From: Nectonema munidae
Taxonomy: Eukaryota; Nematomorpha; Nectonematoida; Nectonematidae
Assembly (NCBI GenBank): GCA_030549495.1
Contig: JAUIRK010000172.1
Location: 310,001 to 374,000, forward strand
Direction of reading: 5' to 3'
DNA length: 64,000 nt
Shown here: one piece after another, positions 12,240-22,869 of the stretch
Layout: every line of letters begins with the position of its first letter
How positions within the stretch are numbered: the first letter of the stretch is position 1
The notes under the pieces: generated by a model
Seen by the model: only the letters and a program-made list of their open reading frames with translations
The model's database searches: none
Told to the model about the DNA's origin: nothing
Position numbers and translations under genes: made by a program

Positions 12240-13690
12240 TCTAAATCCTTAAATGGCAAAGCTTACCTTAAGTATTTTGGAATACCATTTAGGGATCATG
12301 ATAAACCTTATGCTCCTCATTACTTTTGTCAACACTGTAAGAAGAATCTGGAAGGGTGGCTTCGTGGTGAAAAAAAATCAATGCCGTGAGGCTAGTTTGA
12401 ACCGACAGATCAACTGTTTTTTGCTTGTTTGATGTAGCAAGAAGAGAAAAGGAAAGAATGCTGGTTCCGTTGCTTATCCAGATGTTCAATCATCACGAGA
12501 TTCAATTCCACACTACTCTAAATATCCTGTAACATTGCTGCCTACCCCAGCTTCAGAGGAAAAAAATGATAGGCCTAGGGAGGAGGAAATGCATTTTGAG
12601 GATATGGATTACATACCTGATGAACATGAAAGAGTGCCTCGCTTTCCAAATCATAAAGAAATCAATGATTTAATTAGAGATATGGGTCTGACTAAATCCA
12701 ATGCAGAGTTTTTCATCTCCAGAATGAAGCAATGGAACTTGGTGAAGGAAGAAGTCCAAATTACTAGTAAACGAACTAGACATGAACCTTTCTCAGAATT
12801 TTATAGCCTTAAAGATGGTCTCTATTTCTGCCATGATGAACCTAGACTCTTTTCTACAATTGGGCTCCCTTTAGAACATAGTGAATGGAGGCTATTTATA
12901 AACAGCTCCGCCACCAGTTTAAAAGCTGTCCTCCTTCATAATGGAAACAAGTTTCCAACACTTCCTTTATCCCATTCAGTCTAGTTGAAAGAAGATTACT
13001 ATAGCGTGAAATCCTAGTAGAAGCGTTAAAATACAGGGAACACAATTGGGAAGTCATTGGTGATTTTAAAATGTTGGCTTTTCTTCTTGGACTACACGGA
13101 GGATTTATAAAATACCAATGCTTTCTTTGTCTTTGGGACAGCATGGCCACGACTAACCACTACAAACAAAAGAACTCGAAGCAGAGAACAAAATTTGTCG
13201 TTGGAAAGCGAACGTCATGTGGGAGCACCTAGTTGATCCTAAAATTATTCTCATGCCTCCACTTCACGTTGGGATTGATGAAGCAGTTTGTGAAGACTCT
13301 CAAACAGGAATCAACAGTTTTTCAGTATCTCATTTATGTCTTCCAAAATTATCTGAAGCCAAAATCAAAGGGGGGATTTTTGTTGGACCACGGATTAAAA
13401 AGATTTTTGCGTCGGAAGAATTTTGTAATAAACTAACTGCAACTGATAGGACAGCTTGAAATTACTTTAAAGCAATTGTTAAGGGTTTCTTGGGCAACTA
13501 CAGAGCAAAAAATTACCAGGAACTGGTAAAAGATCTGATAAAGGCTTTTGAAGCAATGGAGTGCAGAATGTCTTGGAAACTCGACATGTTGGACGCTCGT
13601 TTGAATAAATTCATAGATATGGGCTATTATTCTGAAGAACAAGGCAAATGATTCCATCAAGCTGTGAAGGAGATTGAGGGAACTATATTC
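12240..13690 (+). pseudogene. Family X pseudogene, copy 2
   Basis: Same domain order as the copy at 8320-9875. Starts inside the family with AYLKYFGIPFRDHDKPYAPH then YFCQHCKKNLEGWL (Cys pair, 12310-12350). A degraded segment follows. 12535-12984 is open and carries DLIRDMGLTKSNAEFF, SEFYSLKDGLYFC and EWRLFINSSATSLKAVLLHN. Past a stop come WEVIGDFKMLAFLLGLHGG and YQCFLCLWDSMA (13050-13145), then VDPKIILMPPLH, LSEAKIKGGIFVGPRIK and MSWKLDMLDARL. At least four stops or shifts. The two copies differ enough to be separate insertions, not a recent duplication. Confidence 0.7.
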
Positions 13691-13699
13691 GGGGTTTAG

Positions 13700-14340
13700 T
13701 GAGACAAAAAACAGAAAATCAAGGAAATCCAGCCATTATAAAAATCTTTATTTATTATCCAAGTGCTAATTCAGTTTTAATTTACTTCATTGGTTTTGCT
13801 ATGAAATTCATTTATTTACTGAGTTAATTAAATTTAATAAATGGCTAAAAAGCGAGTTATTCCTTGAAAAATATCAAAAATCATAAATATAAAAGTCCTG
13901 ACCACAAACCCAAACTTCTAATTAAATAATGGAACATAACAAAATAGGAAATCACGATTAGAACCTTGTAAGAAAAATTGTGTTACATTGATAAGTAGGT
14001 TTTTTCAACTTTCTGATTCTAATATTTGGATAGATAGTAAAATAGCAAGACCACATATATATCGTCTGAGCATAAACTATATATACTTGTTTTATCTACC
14101 GTGATCTTGCCAGAATCCTGATTTGAAATTAGGATCGAGTTCAAGGGATTACGTACCGAAGTCATTGTGTTCATAAATTGGTCATTTCTTACCCAAAAGT
14201 TAAAAAAAACTGGATGCGGAATGTTAAAAACTAAGTATGAAATGTCCTGTAGAAAGAACGATCAACAGATGTAAAACATTGAAAATATATTAAATCTACT
14301 TTTTAAATCCAAGTTATTTTGATGTAAAGTTATTCTCTAT
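13700..14340. other. AT-rich intergenic stretch
   Basis: No gene, terminal repeats or structured repeat recognised. Confidence 0.4.
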
Positions 14341-14347
14341 GCCGTAG

Positions 14348-14620
14348 ATTAAATATTACTTATATATCAAAGGTGAAATAATTTTATACTTGAAGGAGCT
14401 TTCAAAGGAAAAAAAGCATTACATTTTGAACGTTGTTGCAAATTCTGAAAACAAAACAGTGACTCAAAAGATAATGTTTAACAAAAAGGAAGTTACAATT
14501 TCGTTTGAAGTACAGTTCCCTAATGTAGTGCAAAGGAAGGATGCAAAAATCTCTGGAAAACGCTTTACTCGTATAAACTTTGAATATATTTGTTATAATG
14601 ACGCACATATACTACTGTGA
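14348..14620 (+). CDS. Candidate terminal exon, unknown protein
   Basis: Open from an acceptor-like atgccgtag (14341-14347) through 90 codons to TGA at 14618. Reads IKYYLYIKGEIILYLKEL, then KKHYILNVVANSENKTVTQK and FNKKEVTISFEVQFPN, a lysine-rich alternating pattern like beta strands. The acceptor lacks a long pyrimidine tract. Base composition is slightly less AT-rich than the flanks. It may belong with the exons at 11092 and 16069, but its phase does not join to them simply. Confidence 0.3.
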   Translation: MKYYLYIKGEIILYLKELSKEKKHYILNVVANSENKTVTQKIMFNKKEVTISFEVQFPNVVQRKDAKISGKRFTRINFEYICYNDAHILL

Positions 14621-14919
14621 CTTAGGAATCGTCAACTCATAAACTCGTATGCTCATCAAGCGACTTAAGTCTTTCCGTCCTTTTTGTTTATAACTCGCCT
14701 TAACCAAAACTTTAAAAAGATTTATGAAAAATGCCTTGCTAGTGTTTATTTATTAGAGCGCTTGCCATTGTGCCTCTCGTTTTAATGTGACTAAAAGAAA
14801 TATTTGGATAACGATCTTAGTTTTCCATATTTTAGAACACTTTTCTACGCTTCTAGGCCATTATAATAAGTAAGCATAAAGAAAGTGTTGTTGAGACGCC
14901 GTGAATAAAAGTTGAAGGA

Positions 14920-15111
14920 TATAATAGGAAAATAAGTAAAACTTTTATTCAAACAAGTTGAAAGCTTTATTAATTTTGAACTGCTCTGGTCTTCTTCAGA
15001 TAAATAAACAAATCTTTAAATGAACACTAGAAAAGAGAGAATGGAGTGCTCGAAAATTAATAAAGTTTTCAAATTGTTTGAATAAAAGTTTTACTTATTT
15101 TCCTATTATAA
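14920..15111. repeat. Foldback element with ~61-bp inverted arms
   Basis: Left arm 14920-14980 and right arm 15050-15111 are near-perfect inverted copies (tataataggaaaataagtaa against ttacttattttcctattata), with a ~70-bp loop. No coding capacity and no certain target duplication. Likely a MITE. Confidence 0.75.
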
Positions 15112-15970
15112 TTAGTAAGTATACAATTTTTAAAATATTCTATATCCAAAGCATATGTTTGTTGCTGGGCATTTAATTGAAACTCAATTCTCCATATACA
15201 AAATTCACAAGGAAAACAGCATCCCAAATATTTCTCTAATTGATCACTGTAAAAATTGGGTGTACGATTTAAACACTATAAAAAGCCTTTAGTTTTTTTG
15301 TACTGTATTGAGAATCTAAGGATATAAACTATAGATTTTGTCTTTTATAGAAGCGTTTATATAACAAACACATTTCCAATAGATTAAACACAAGTATATA
15401 TTCTTCTATAATTCACCTAAAGTCTATCTAATTTGAAACCAACTTGTAGATGGATAGCAAGATAGGATGCGAAGTTAAATTTTGGAAGCAAACAAGTATG
15501 GAAATTTACAAATTAAAATAATAAATGTGCTCAATTTTTTACTATGTTGTTATTTTGATTTCGAATCAAACTACACTCTTGCATGAAACCATGCAAAATT
15601 AAGGAATGTGACATCATCAGTGATTCTATGATGTCCGTAACTCAATATTTTTAAACTCTTTTTGATGCCATTTATACTTTAGTTTCTTGTTCTTTAGTAA
15701 TGGGTTTACAGCATTTTCTTAAATTGGACACCAATAAATAATTGGCATTCATTATTTATATTTTACAAACGAATAAATTTCAGGCCAAATTTTTTTGAAA
15801 AAAAGTTCATAACTCTTGTGCTAAATTTCATGAAAATTATATGTAGTATAAAATATATGCCTGTCGAAACCCGTCGTCTACTTATAAAACACACTATTAT
15901 GAAAGCGTCCTCATACTCTTCGCTTTTTTGTTTTCTTCTCACTCATTCATTAGATTAATATCTATAATTA
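15112..15970. other. AT-rich intergenic stretch
   Basis: Nothing recognised apart from short A/T runs. Confidence 0.4.
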
Positions 15971-16068
15971 TTTTAGCTAATTACAATATCGGTGGATTTT
16001 ATCAAAAGAAAAATGAAATTTTGGAAATTGCGTTAACTTTATTTTTTGGGAATATACTTTGTATATAG

Positions 16069-16148
16069 ATGATGACGTAGAAACTGGAAAGTTTGCACTT
16101 TATACCTATATGAAGATAGATTCAGACAATGGAACTACTACGTTTAAA
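16069..16148 (+). CDS. Candidate internal exon
   Basis: Bounded by ttgtatatag and aaa|gtaaac. With a 2-nt start it reads DDVETGKFALYTYMKIDSDN followed by GTTTFK, 26 codons, ending in phase 0. The phase fits the alternative donor at 11558. A second acceptor at 15976 (attattttag) precedes another open stretch (NYNIGGFYQKKNEILEIA), which may be an alternative upstream piece. No family recognised. Confidence 0.3.
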
Positions 16149-16887
16149 GTAAACAATTTATGATTTGTATATTTTTTATTTAAAATTTTCTTGTTTTAAT
16201 AAATACGATGCCCTGTCAAGCTACATATATATACTACCAAAAAAGTCACCGTTTTTTCCACAAAATGGGCATCGAGATGAAAATGTTCGACATTCATTTT
16301 CCATTTTTAAATTAACCGACCTGTTGTCATTTTATCATCTACCGCTATCGGTACACTATTTTTTCGCGGAAAGAGCAAGATTTTGATCATCGATTTTTTT
16401 TGTTTGGAGACATTTGTATAATTTATATTTTAACTGTGTAATCTTTCACACCAATATAATCCATCTTGGATCTCACTTTTGGCCGTTTTGATTTCAAAAT
16501 TGTTAAGAAAAATCCGGGCATTTGCTTACGCCTAGCCATTTCTATTCACCTTTAAAATTCAGCTTCTGCTTAACTAGAAAAAAATTTTACACTATTTTTT
16601 TTTGAATATTGTAAATAATATAACAATTCATTGTTTTGCTGATTATTAAATTTTATATTTTTATGAAACAAATTAAAATTACAATAGATATTTTTTGTAT
16701 GCTTTTTTCCGTCTGCTATTAAAAAATTAAGTATACGTGATTTTACACCAAATTTTTAAAATGATAAATCAGCCTCAACCTTTTTAAAAATGGGTCACAT
16801 TAAGAACCAAGATTGCACCAGAGGGCCGCACCAAAAGAATAAAATCGCTTTCTATAAAATGCGTTCTAATTAACGTTGAAACAAATA

Positions 16888-18907
16888 CAGTAAAATATCG
16901 TTATCTCGAAGTTGGAGGGAGCATCGTTAAGCTTCGAGATATCCAGGGTTTCGAGATATCCGAAGTCAAAAGGTTATTTTCTACTTACGAGCTAATTTTA
17001 ATAGATAGTATATTGATACTCGTTTTACGTTTGTATACAAATATAAAAACCTGTAATAACGGAATTACCCACTAATGGAAACTTTTATAAATGTTGTCTT
17101 AATTGAATGAGATGAAGAATCCGTTGAATGAAGTTCTAATCCCGTCTTTTCTGAAAATTTATAACTTGATGTCAGTGCAGCATATACGCTTAAAAGATTA
17201 AAAAACCACCTTACCTTCGCGTTAACAAATAATGAATCAAAGAAATGCTATGAAATATAGTATAAAATTTAATTAATGCACTGATAAAAGCAATATACAG
17301 ACTAATAAAACTCGTCTAGGAAGCATCTTTCTGACGTTCGCAGTTGCCGAAGTAATTTGTAATGACGGTCTGTTGCAGTATTGATGCGCACACCTCCGCC
17401 AATGTAACTCGACGCTGGATCTTTTCGAAACTAGGCATGATATTTTCCGTATTTTCAGTCATTTCAATCCAGTTTTGAATAACTTCAATGGCTTCTTTTA
17501 CTTTGGATAAATTTGGCTTTTTCTTGGGTAATTCTGTTGTGTCATTATCGTCACTTTCTTCTTCTTCTATTTTTGGGTTTCTTGCTGCGAGGATATTTTC
17601 TACAATGTCCTTATCGCTAGCAGATTCTGCTATCTCCAAAGTATTATCAATCGCAGCATACTCTTCAAAAGGCACATGTAGACTAAGAGCATTGAGGGGG
17701 ATGTCATCATCTTCTTCTTCATTATTTTCGGAGCAATATGTTTCCTCATTTAGAGTTTCTCTGACGAAGTTGGCGTGCCGAAAACATTTTTGAATAGTCT
17801 TTTCTGTAACTTTTTCCCAGTACTGGTAAATAATTCTTAAGGCGTCAAGAATGGATATTTGCAATTCTACGTTTTCTTCTATGGACTTTAACTGCTTAAA
17901 GATGACAAGCTTACGATAGTGGACTTTAAGATTCTGAATGATTCCTTGATCCATTGGCTGGGTCTTGCTTGTTGTGTTTGGAGGCAGAAAAAACAGAGTT
18001 ATGGCTTTCAGTTCCTTGATTTTTGGGTGGGCTGGGCAATTGTCTACTATCATGACAACTTTTCTTTTGAGGCCGTGAAATCGCTTGTCAAGCTTTTTTA
18101 GCCATGTTGTGATCTCTGATGTAATCCACGATTTTTTATTAGCTTCGTAAGAGGTTGGCAGTGTTTTGATATTCTTAAAACATCGTGGATTCTTAGACTT
18201 TCCTATTACGAGAAGAGGCAGCTTTTCTGAGCCTGACATATTAGAGCAAACCATGAGAGTTAACCGCTCTTTACTATTTTTTCCACCATGACAATCTATA
18301 CTTTTAAACTCTAGAGTTTTGTTTGGTAGTAATCGAAAAAACAGTCCAGTTTCATCTGCATTAAAGATATCACTGGGACTGTATTCAGTCAAAATTGTGT
18401 GCAGAGTAGAATGCCAGGCTTTCATTGCATCACTAAGCTCATTTACACCTTTAGATTCCCCACATACCCGTTTAAATGTAATATTATGACGATCTTTGAA
18501 GCGTTCAAGCCATCCACTTGTGCATTTAAACTCATCGCCTAGCTGAGAAGCGAACTCATGGGCTTTAGCAATAAGAAGTGGCCCGGATACAGGAATGTTT
18601 CGGTCTCTGGCTCCCTTAAACCATTGAAGTCCTGCTTGTTCTGTATCTTTGTATGTTGCAGTTCTCATCTTCTTCCTCTGCGATCCAAAAGTGCTTTGCT
18701 CATACGCTTCCTTGATCTTTTCTCCATTCTTGATCCATGTTGACAAAGTGTTTGGTGGAATGCTGTATTTTTTAGCGATGGCTGCTTTGCTGTCTCTTCC
18801 TTTTTCTACGTCAGCAATAGCTTGAAATTTTGTTGATATTGTATGAGTTTTTAATTTTCTTTTTACACAAGGAGTCAGAAACTGCTCTGTGCTGTTTGAG
18901 ACGACAT
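16888..18907 (-). mobile_element. Tigger/pogo element
   Basis: Contains a long transposase frame (17316-18746 and upstream). On its 3' side lies a terminal-repeat-like block starting cagtaaaatatcgttatctc at 16888, preceded by TA, with internal cttcgagatatcc repeats. Pogo/Tigger elements have short CAGT-starting termini and a TA duplication. No matching 5' terminus was found above 18907, so that end may be lost. Confidence 0.65.
17316..18746 (-). CDS. Tigger-like transposase (CENP-B/Jerky family)
   Basis: 476 residues from the ATG at 18746, uninterrupted. Order: end of the N-terminal helix-turn-helix; CENP-B-type second HTH (about residues 30-90, GWLERFKDRHNI); DDE_1 catalytic domain with NADETG (D131), VDNCPAHP (D235) and QPMDQG (D266), giving the DD30D spacing of pogo elements; acidic C-terminus. 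The true start is probably upstream: the same frame is open to about 18890 and encodes the first HTH (KAAIAKKYSIPPNTLSTW). A likelier ATG at 18907 (MSSQTAQSS) is out of frame by one shift near 18878. It cuts and pastes DNA at TA. The copy is nearly intact and probably young. Confidence 0.85.
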   Translation of the reverse strand: MSTWIKNGEKIKEAYEQSTFGSQRKKMRTATYKDTEQAGLQWFKGARDRNIPVSGPLLIAKAHEFASQLGDEFKCTSGWLERFKDRHNITFKRVCGESKGVNELSDAMKAWHSTLHTILTEYSPSDIFNADETGLFFRLLPNKTLEFKSIDCHGGKNSKERLTLMVCSNMSGSEKLPLLVIGKSKNPRCFKNIKTLPTSYEANKKSWITSEITTWLKKLDKRFHGLKRKVVMIVDNCPAHPKIKELKAITLFFLPPNTTSKTQPMDQGIIQNLKVHYRKLVIFKQLKSIEENVELQISILDALRIIYQYWEKVTEKTIQKCFRHANFVRETLNEETYCSENNEEEDDDIPLNALSLHVPFEEYAAIDNTLEIAESASDKDIVENILAARNPKIEEEESDDNDTTELPKKKPNLSKVKEAIEVIQNWIEMTENTENIMPSFEKIQRRVTLAEVCASILQQTVITNYFGNCERQKDAS

Positions 18908-19176
18908 AATGTCAGGTGAAAGACTTAAATTAAAACTCTTAAAAGGTGATTGAAAACAAAATTATGATCATTATTTAAGCTTATTATTTTTTAAGTGTTA
19001 CCATATTTAATCGCAAATAAAATTTGTTAAAACCATATAGTGATAAATTAAGTCAATTGTAAAATACAAAAAAATGATGGGTTTTTTGTTAAAAAAAGTT
19101 AGTTTTATATAAAAAGCATAAAAAAATTTTTGTTAGCTAAGATTCGAAAAGAAAAAAATACGAAAAAGCTTTACTT

Positions 19177-19392
19177 TAGTGATGTATCGAATATCCGCAT
19201 ATAAAAGCTATACACTTTTATATATTGTTGAATTAAAAAATAGGACAAGAAATGAAATTAAATAGTGTAAAAGTTTGAAGACGTGTTATATTTGAAAGTT
19301 TATCATCCGCATCCGCACCCTCTCGGATCTCAAATCTAATATCCGCGTCCGTATCTGCGGATTAGAAAAAATTCACATCCAATACATCTCTA
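19177..19392. mobile_element. hAT-like MITE
   Basis: Left end tagtgatgtatcgaatat (19177) pairs with the inverted right end, which reads tagagatgtattggatgtg. The interior is rich in atccgc/gcggat words. The flanks share tactt but no clean 8-bp duplication is seen. Confidence 0.5.
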
Positions 19393-20165
19393 CTACTTAA
19401 TCAAAAAATATTTTTAAACAGGAGAGTTTTTTGATAAAATTACATGATTAGGTACTTTTATTTTTCATGGAAAGATTATTAGCGTTCTAATAAAAAGACA
19501 TTATACTATATTTTTCATTTAAATTAACAACGATAATTGTCAAAATATTTATTTTAATGATTATTTAGAAGGAATTAAATAAATTTATGACGAAAAAAGT
19601 GTTATAATAGTAAATTGACTTACAGAACAAATGTGTTAAAGATGATAAAGACTCCAAATTAAGATATACAGATAATACGCAAGTAGATGAAAAATGAAAG
19701 ATTTATAGCAAGAAAGTATAGACAATTTTGATTAATGATTTATCGTACGTGTACCTTCGCTTACCACACTGTTTTGATGCAACACCACTACCACCATAAT
19801 GGAGTAAAAAGCCCATATTCAAAATAAATTGTTTTTAAGCATGGTCTGGAATTTTAGTGCCACAGTTTTACTTATCAGCCTATAATTGTCCTCATAGACT
19901 ATACTTGATGAATTATCACATTTGAGAAAAAAAGGTAAAATTCGAAAAAACACATTTTTTTGTGTTTAAAAAACCCTAAAAAATTGAGCGCCATCTATTT
20001 AAAATTTTTATTTTTAATGCTACAAAGTTTAAAATCCAACTATTTTATGAACAAAAGGATAAAATTGATTCAATATATTATAAAAAAAAATTATTTATTT
20101 TCATACGCAAACAGATATTGTTCTGTTTCACTACATCATCTTTGCTAACTTCAACTATACAAAAT
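19393..20165. other. AT-rich spacer
   Basis: No gene recognised. Long A/T-rich runs. Confidence 0.4.
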
Positions 20166-20977
20166 ATGAGTTCTTTATCTTCCTTTACTGAATCCAACGA
20201 AGAGGAGCTTTCTGAATGCTCTGAAGATATAGCTTCTGATATTTTTCAAAGTTCAGAAGAGTTTGAATTTGAAAGTTTTGATAACTCTGATGATGATTTA
20301 GAAAATCGGGATGAAATCCAAAATGATGATAGCCTTTTGGCTCCAGATGGAACTGAATTTACGTGGACCCCTCTAAACCCTGTTATTGGCCCTAATTTGA
20401 GCCGTAACAGACGTAATCTTTCACCTAGGCCATTTGGACCTTCAAATGAAGCAGTGGGAATGAGAAATGAATTTGACATCTTCAAGCTTTTTTTTTATGT
20501 TAATCTTATGAGTTATATAGTTGATATGACCAGAAAAAAAGCTGCAGAAAACTACAGGTAATTCCTTTTGAAAAATTTTCACGTAAAATTTTTACTTATT
20601 TTATTAGTAAGGCCAATTGCAAGTGGGAAGAACTAAAGAGCTGCTACGAAAGATTTGAAATTTCCGATCTTTTTGCTTACTTTTGTTGTATCCTTCATAT
20701 AGGCCAAAATAAAGACCAAAAAATTATCACGCGTCAGTTATTTTCAAAAACTGGCGATCCCTTCCTTAGAGCAGCAATTGACAGACGTATGTTTATGTTT
20801 ATTCACATCTTCATTAGGTTTGACGACAGTACTCTAAGGGATAGAAACGACAAAATATCACCAATAAGATACCTACATGATAGTTTTTTTCATAAGTGCC
20901 ATAGATTTTGGACTCAGCTTTTGCATTTTATATTTAAAAATATATCTAAGTGTCAATCAAATTTGAGGTTTTTCTAA
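20166..20977 (+). pseudogene. piggyBac-like transposase N-terminal part, with intron, 3'-truncated
   Basis: ATG at 20166 gives MSSLSSFTESNEEELSECSE, an acidic N-terminus, then FTWTPLNPVIGPN and FDIFKLFFYVNLM, typical of the DDE_Tnp_1_7 N-terminal region. The frame breaks at 20558, where ACAG|gtaatt and ttattttattag|TAAG bound a 50-bp intron. Removing it joins NY-SKANCKWEELKSCYERF in frame. Exon two continues (FSKTGDPFLRAAIDRRMFM, RFDDSTLRDRNDKISPIRYL) to a stop at 20977, total 253 residues. The family is usually 500-600 residues and the catalytic Asp region is missing, so the copy is truncated. It is a different lineage from the copy at 4125-5632. Confidence 0.7.
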
Positions 20978-21523
20978 ACTTTGTCTCCAAAAATATTGAT
21001 TCCGATTTAAAATGAAATATATGTTATTATACCAAATCAACCATAATAGATTTTGAATTTGAGTTTTGAAAATATCTGGGAATGTGTTATAAAAGCAGCT
21101 TATGCAAATCAGGCATTTGCATAATTTTCCCTCAGGAACAGTGGAAAATTGTTTACCTTCTTCCAAAGTGCATGCAAATTATAAAAGAATTTGCATGAAG
21201 CCATATCAAATCAATGGAAATATTTTCTTACAAAAATCCAATCATCTGATTAGGGTTCTTACTGGAAAATTTGCATAAAATCTTTCCAGTCTATAAATAC
21301 AGTGTGTTTGGCACACTTAGGAGAAAAACACTTTTTCTTTGGCTTTCAATAAATTATACCTTCTTTTATTTTACTCTGTCTTTTCTTTCTCTGTTAAAAC
21401 ATAAAAGACACATTCTGTCGCAGTCAGTAGGATCTTTACCAACATCTCAACGAGATGAAAGTACGTCTTTGAATTGGTAAGACAAAAACAGAAATAAAAG
21501 ATCTGGTAATAATAATGCAGCAG

Positions 21524-22857
21524 CAGATGGAACAAGAGAGGTAAATGATTGAATCCTTAAACCAACAGCGTAGAGAAGACCAGAAGAGGATAGAAAAGCT
21601 TATGGAAAGCATGTTCACTAAACCTATTGAGATTTCTTCTACTCAGGGAGCATATTGCCAATTTGCGCCCTTCGACTCTACATTTGAACTTTGGAAGGAT
21701 TAGTATGCTCGATTTTGGACCTTTATCGGAGCAAATTCTATTCCTGCAAATCGTAAAGCTCAAGTCTTTTTGACAAATCAATCGCCTACTGTCTATAAAC
21801 TCCTCTCCAATCTCGCTATACAACAGTCTCTTTCGATGAAATTCTAAATTTCATGAAAGATCAATTCGATCCAAAGAGGTTTGTAGTCAGAGAAAGTTTC
21901 AGATTCTGGAACGACCTGCAACGTGAACTAGGCGAAACGATCCAAGAACTGGCAGCTCGTATCCGGCAAGGTGCAGCTACTTGTGATTTTTCCACAATCA
22001 AAGACCCTCAAGATGAAGCGCTGCGTACCAGATTTATCTGCTCCGTCAGAAACAAAGCGGTGATAAAGGCGTTTTTCAAAGTAAAAGGCGATGAAATGAA
22101 TTTTACTAGGGCTGTGGAAATCGCCATTGAAACGGAAAATGCGACACAGGTTGCCAAAGAAACCGTTTATTGTTGCCCGTCAAAAGAAATTGACTCCAAG
22201 AAGGAACCAAGGAAGAAAAAGGAAGAAGCAAAAAACAAATTTCTTTGCTACTGCTTCGGCAAATCGAACCACACACATGAAGAGTGTGGCTTCAAAGACA
22301 CCAGTTGCAACTTCTGTCATTTGAAAGGACACTTGGAAGCAGTATGTAGAAGGAAAGGCAAAAAGAAAGATTCAATAAAGGTCATGGTGACAGTTGCTTC
22401 CATTGACCAAGCAGTACTTTCGAAGATGAAAGTGCCGCTCACTATCCATGGTTCGAAGCCGATATCACAACAACAGGAAATTTTATCACAAGGCAGATAT
22501 GGAGTGGAGATGGGAAAACCGATTCTGGAGCAGCCAACTCCTCATTACGAATCCGCAAGTAAGCATCCACTGAGAACTGAAGGAAGTTTCTCGGTGAAAA
22601 CAAAAACACCAGGTAGTAAAGGTGAAGTTGATATTAAATACACGGTAACAGATGATCTTAAGCTTTTGGGGAGTGTTGCTATTAAACATTTGAATATCTC
22701 TTTGGACAAAGTTCTAAACTCATTAGAAATTTGCAACCTCATTTTCAGTGATTTAAAACAAATTGAAGGACTACTCAAGCAATGTTTCAAGGTATGCAAG
22801 CAATTCCCCAACATTTGGAAGCCAGGACTTGGATGTTGCAAAAATTTCGAGCTGTAA
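21524..22857 (+). pseudogene. Gypsy gag relic
   Basis: Begins at MEQER, stop, MIESLNQQRREDQKRIEKLM, then CQFAPFDSTFELWKD and RKAQVFLTNQSPTVYKLLSN, the start of the capsid region of Mag-like Gag. After a shift, 21853-22857 is open: FDPKRFVVRESFRFWND, ETIQELAARIRQGAATCDF and DEALRTRFICSVRN form the retrotransposon gag domain. Two zinc knuckles follow near 22250-22330: the first is imperfect (CYCFGKSNHTHEEC) and the second canonical (CNFCHLKGHLEAVC). The remainder runs into a degraded protease region. Gag would form the particle shell and bind the RNA. Confidence 0.75.
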
Positions 22858-22869
22858 GTTGAATTCAAA

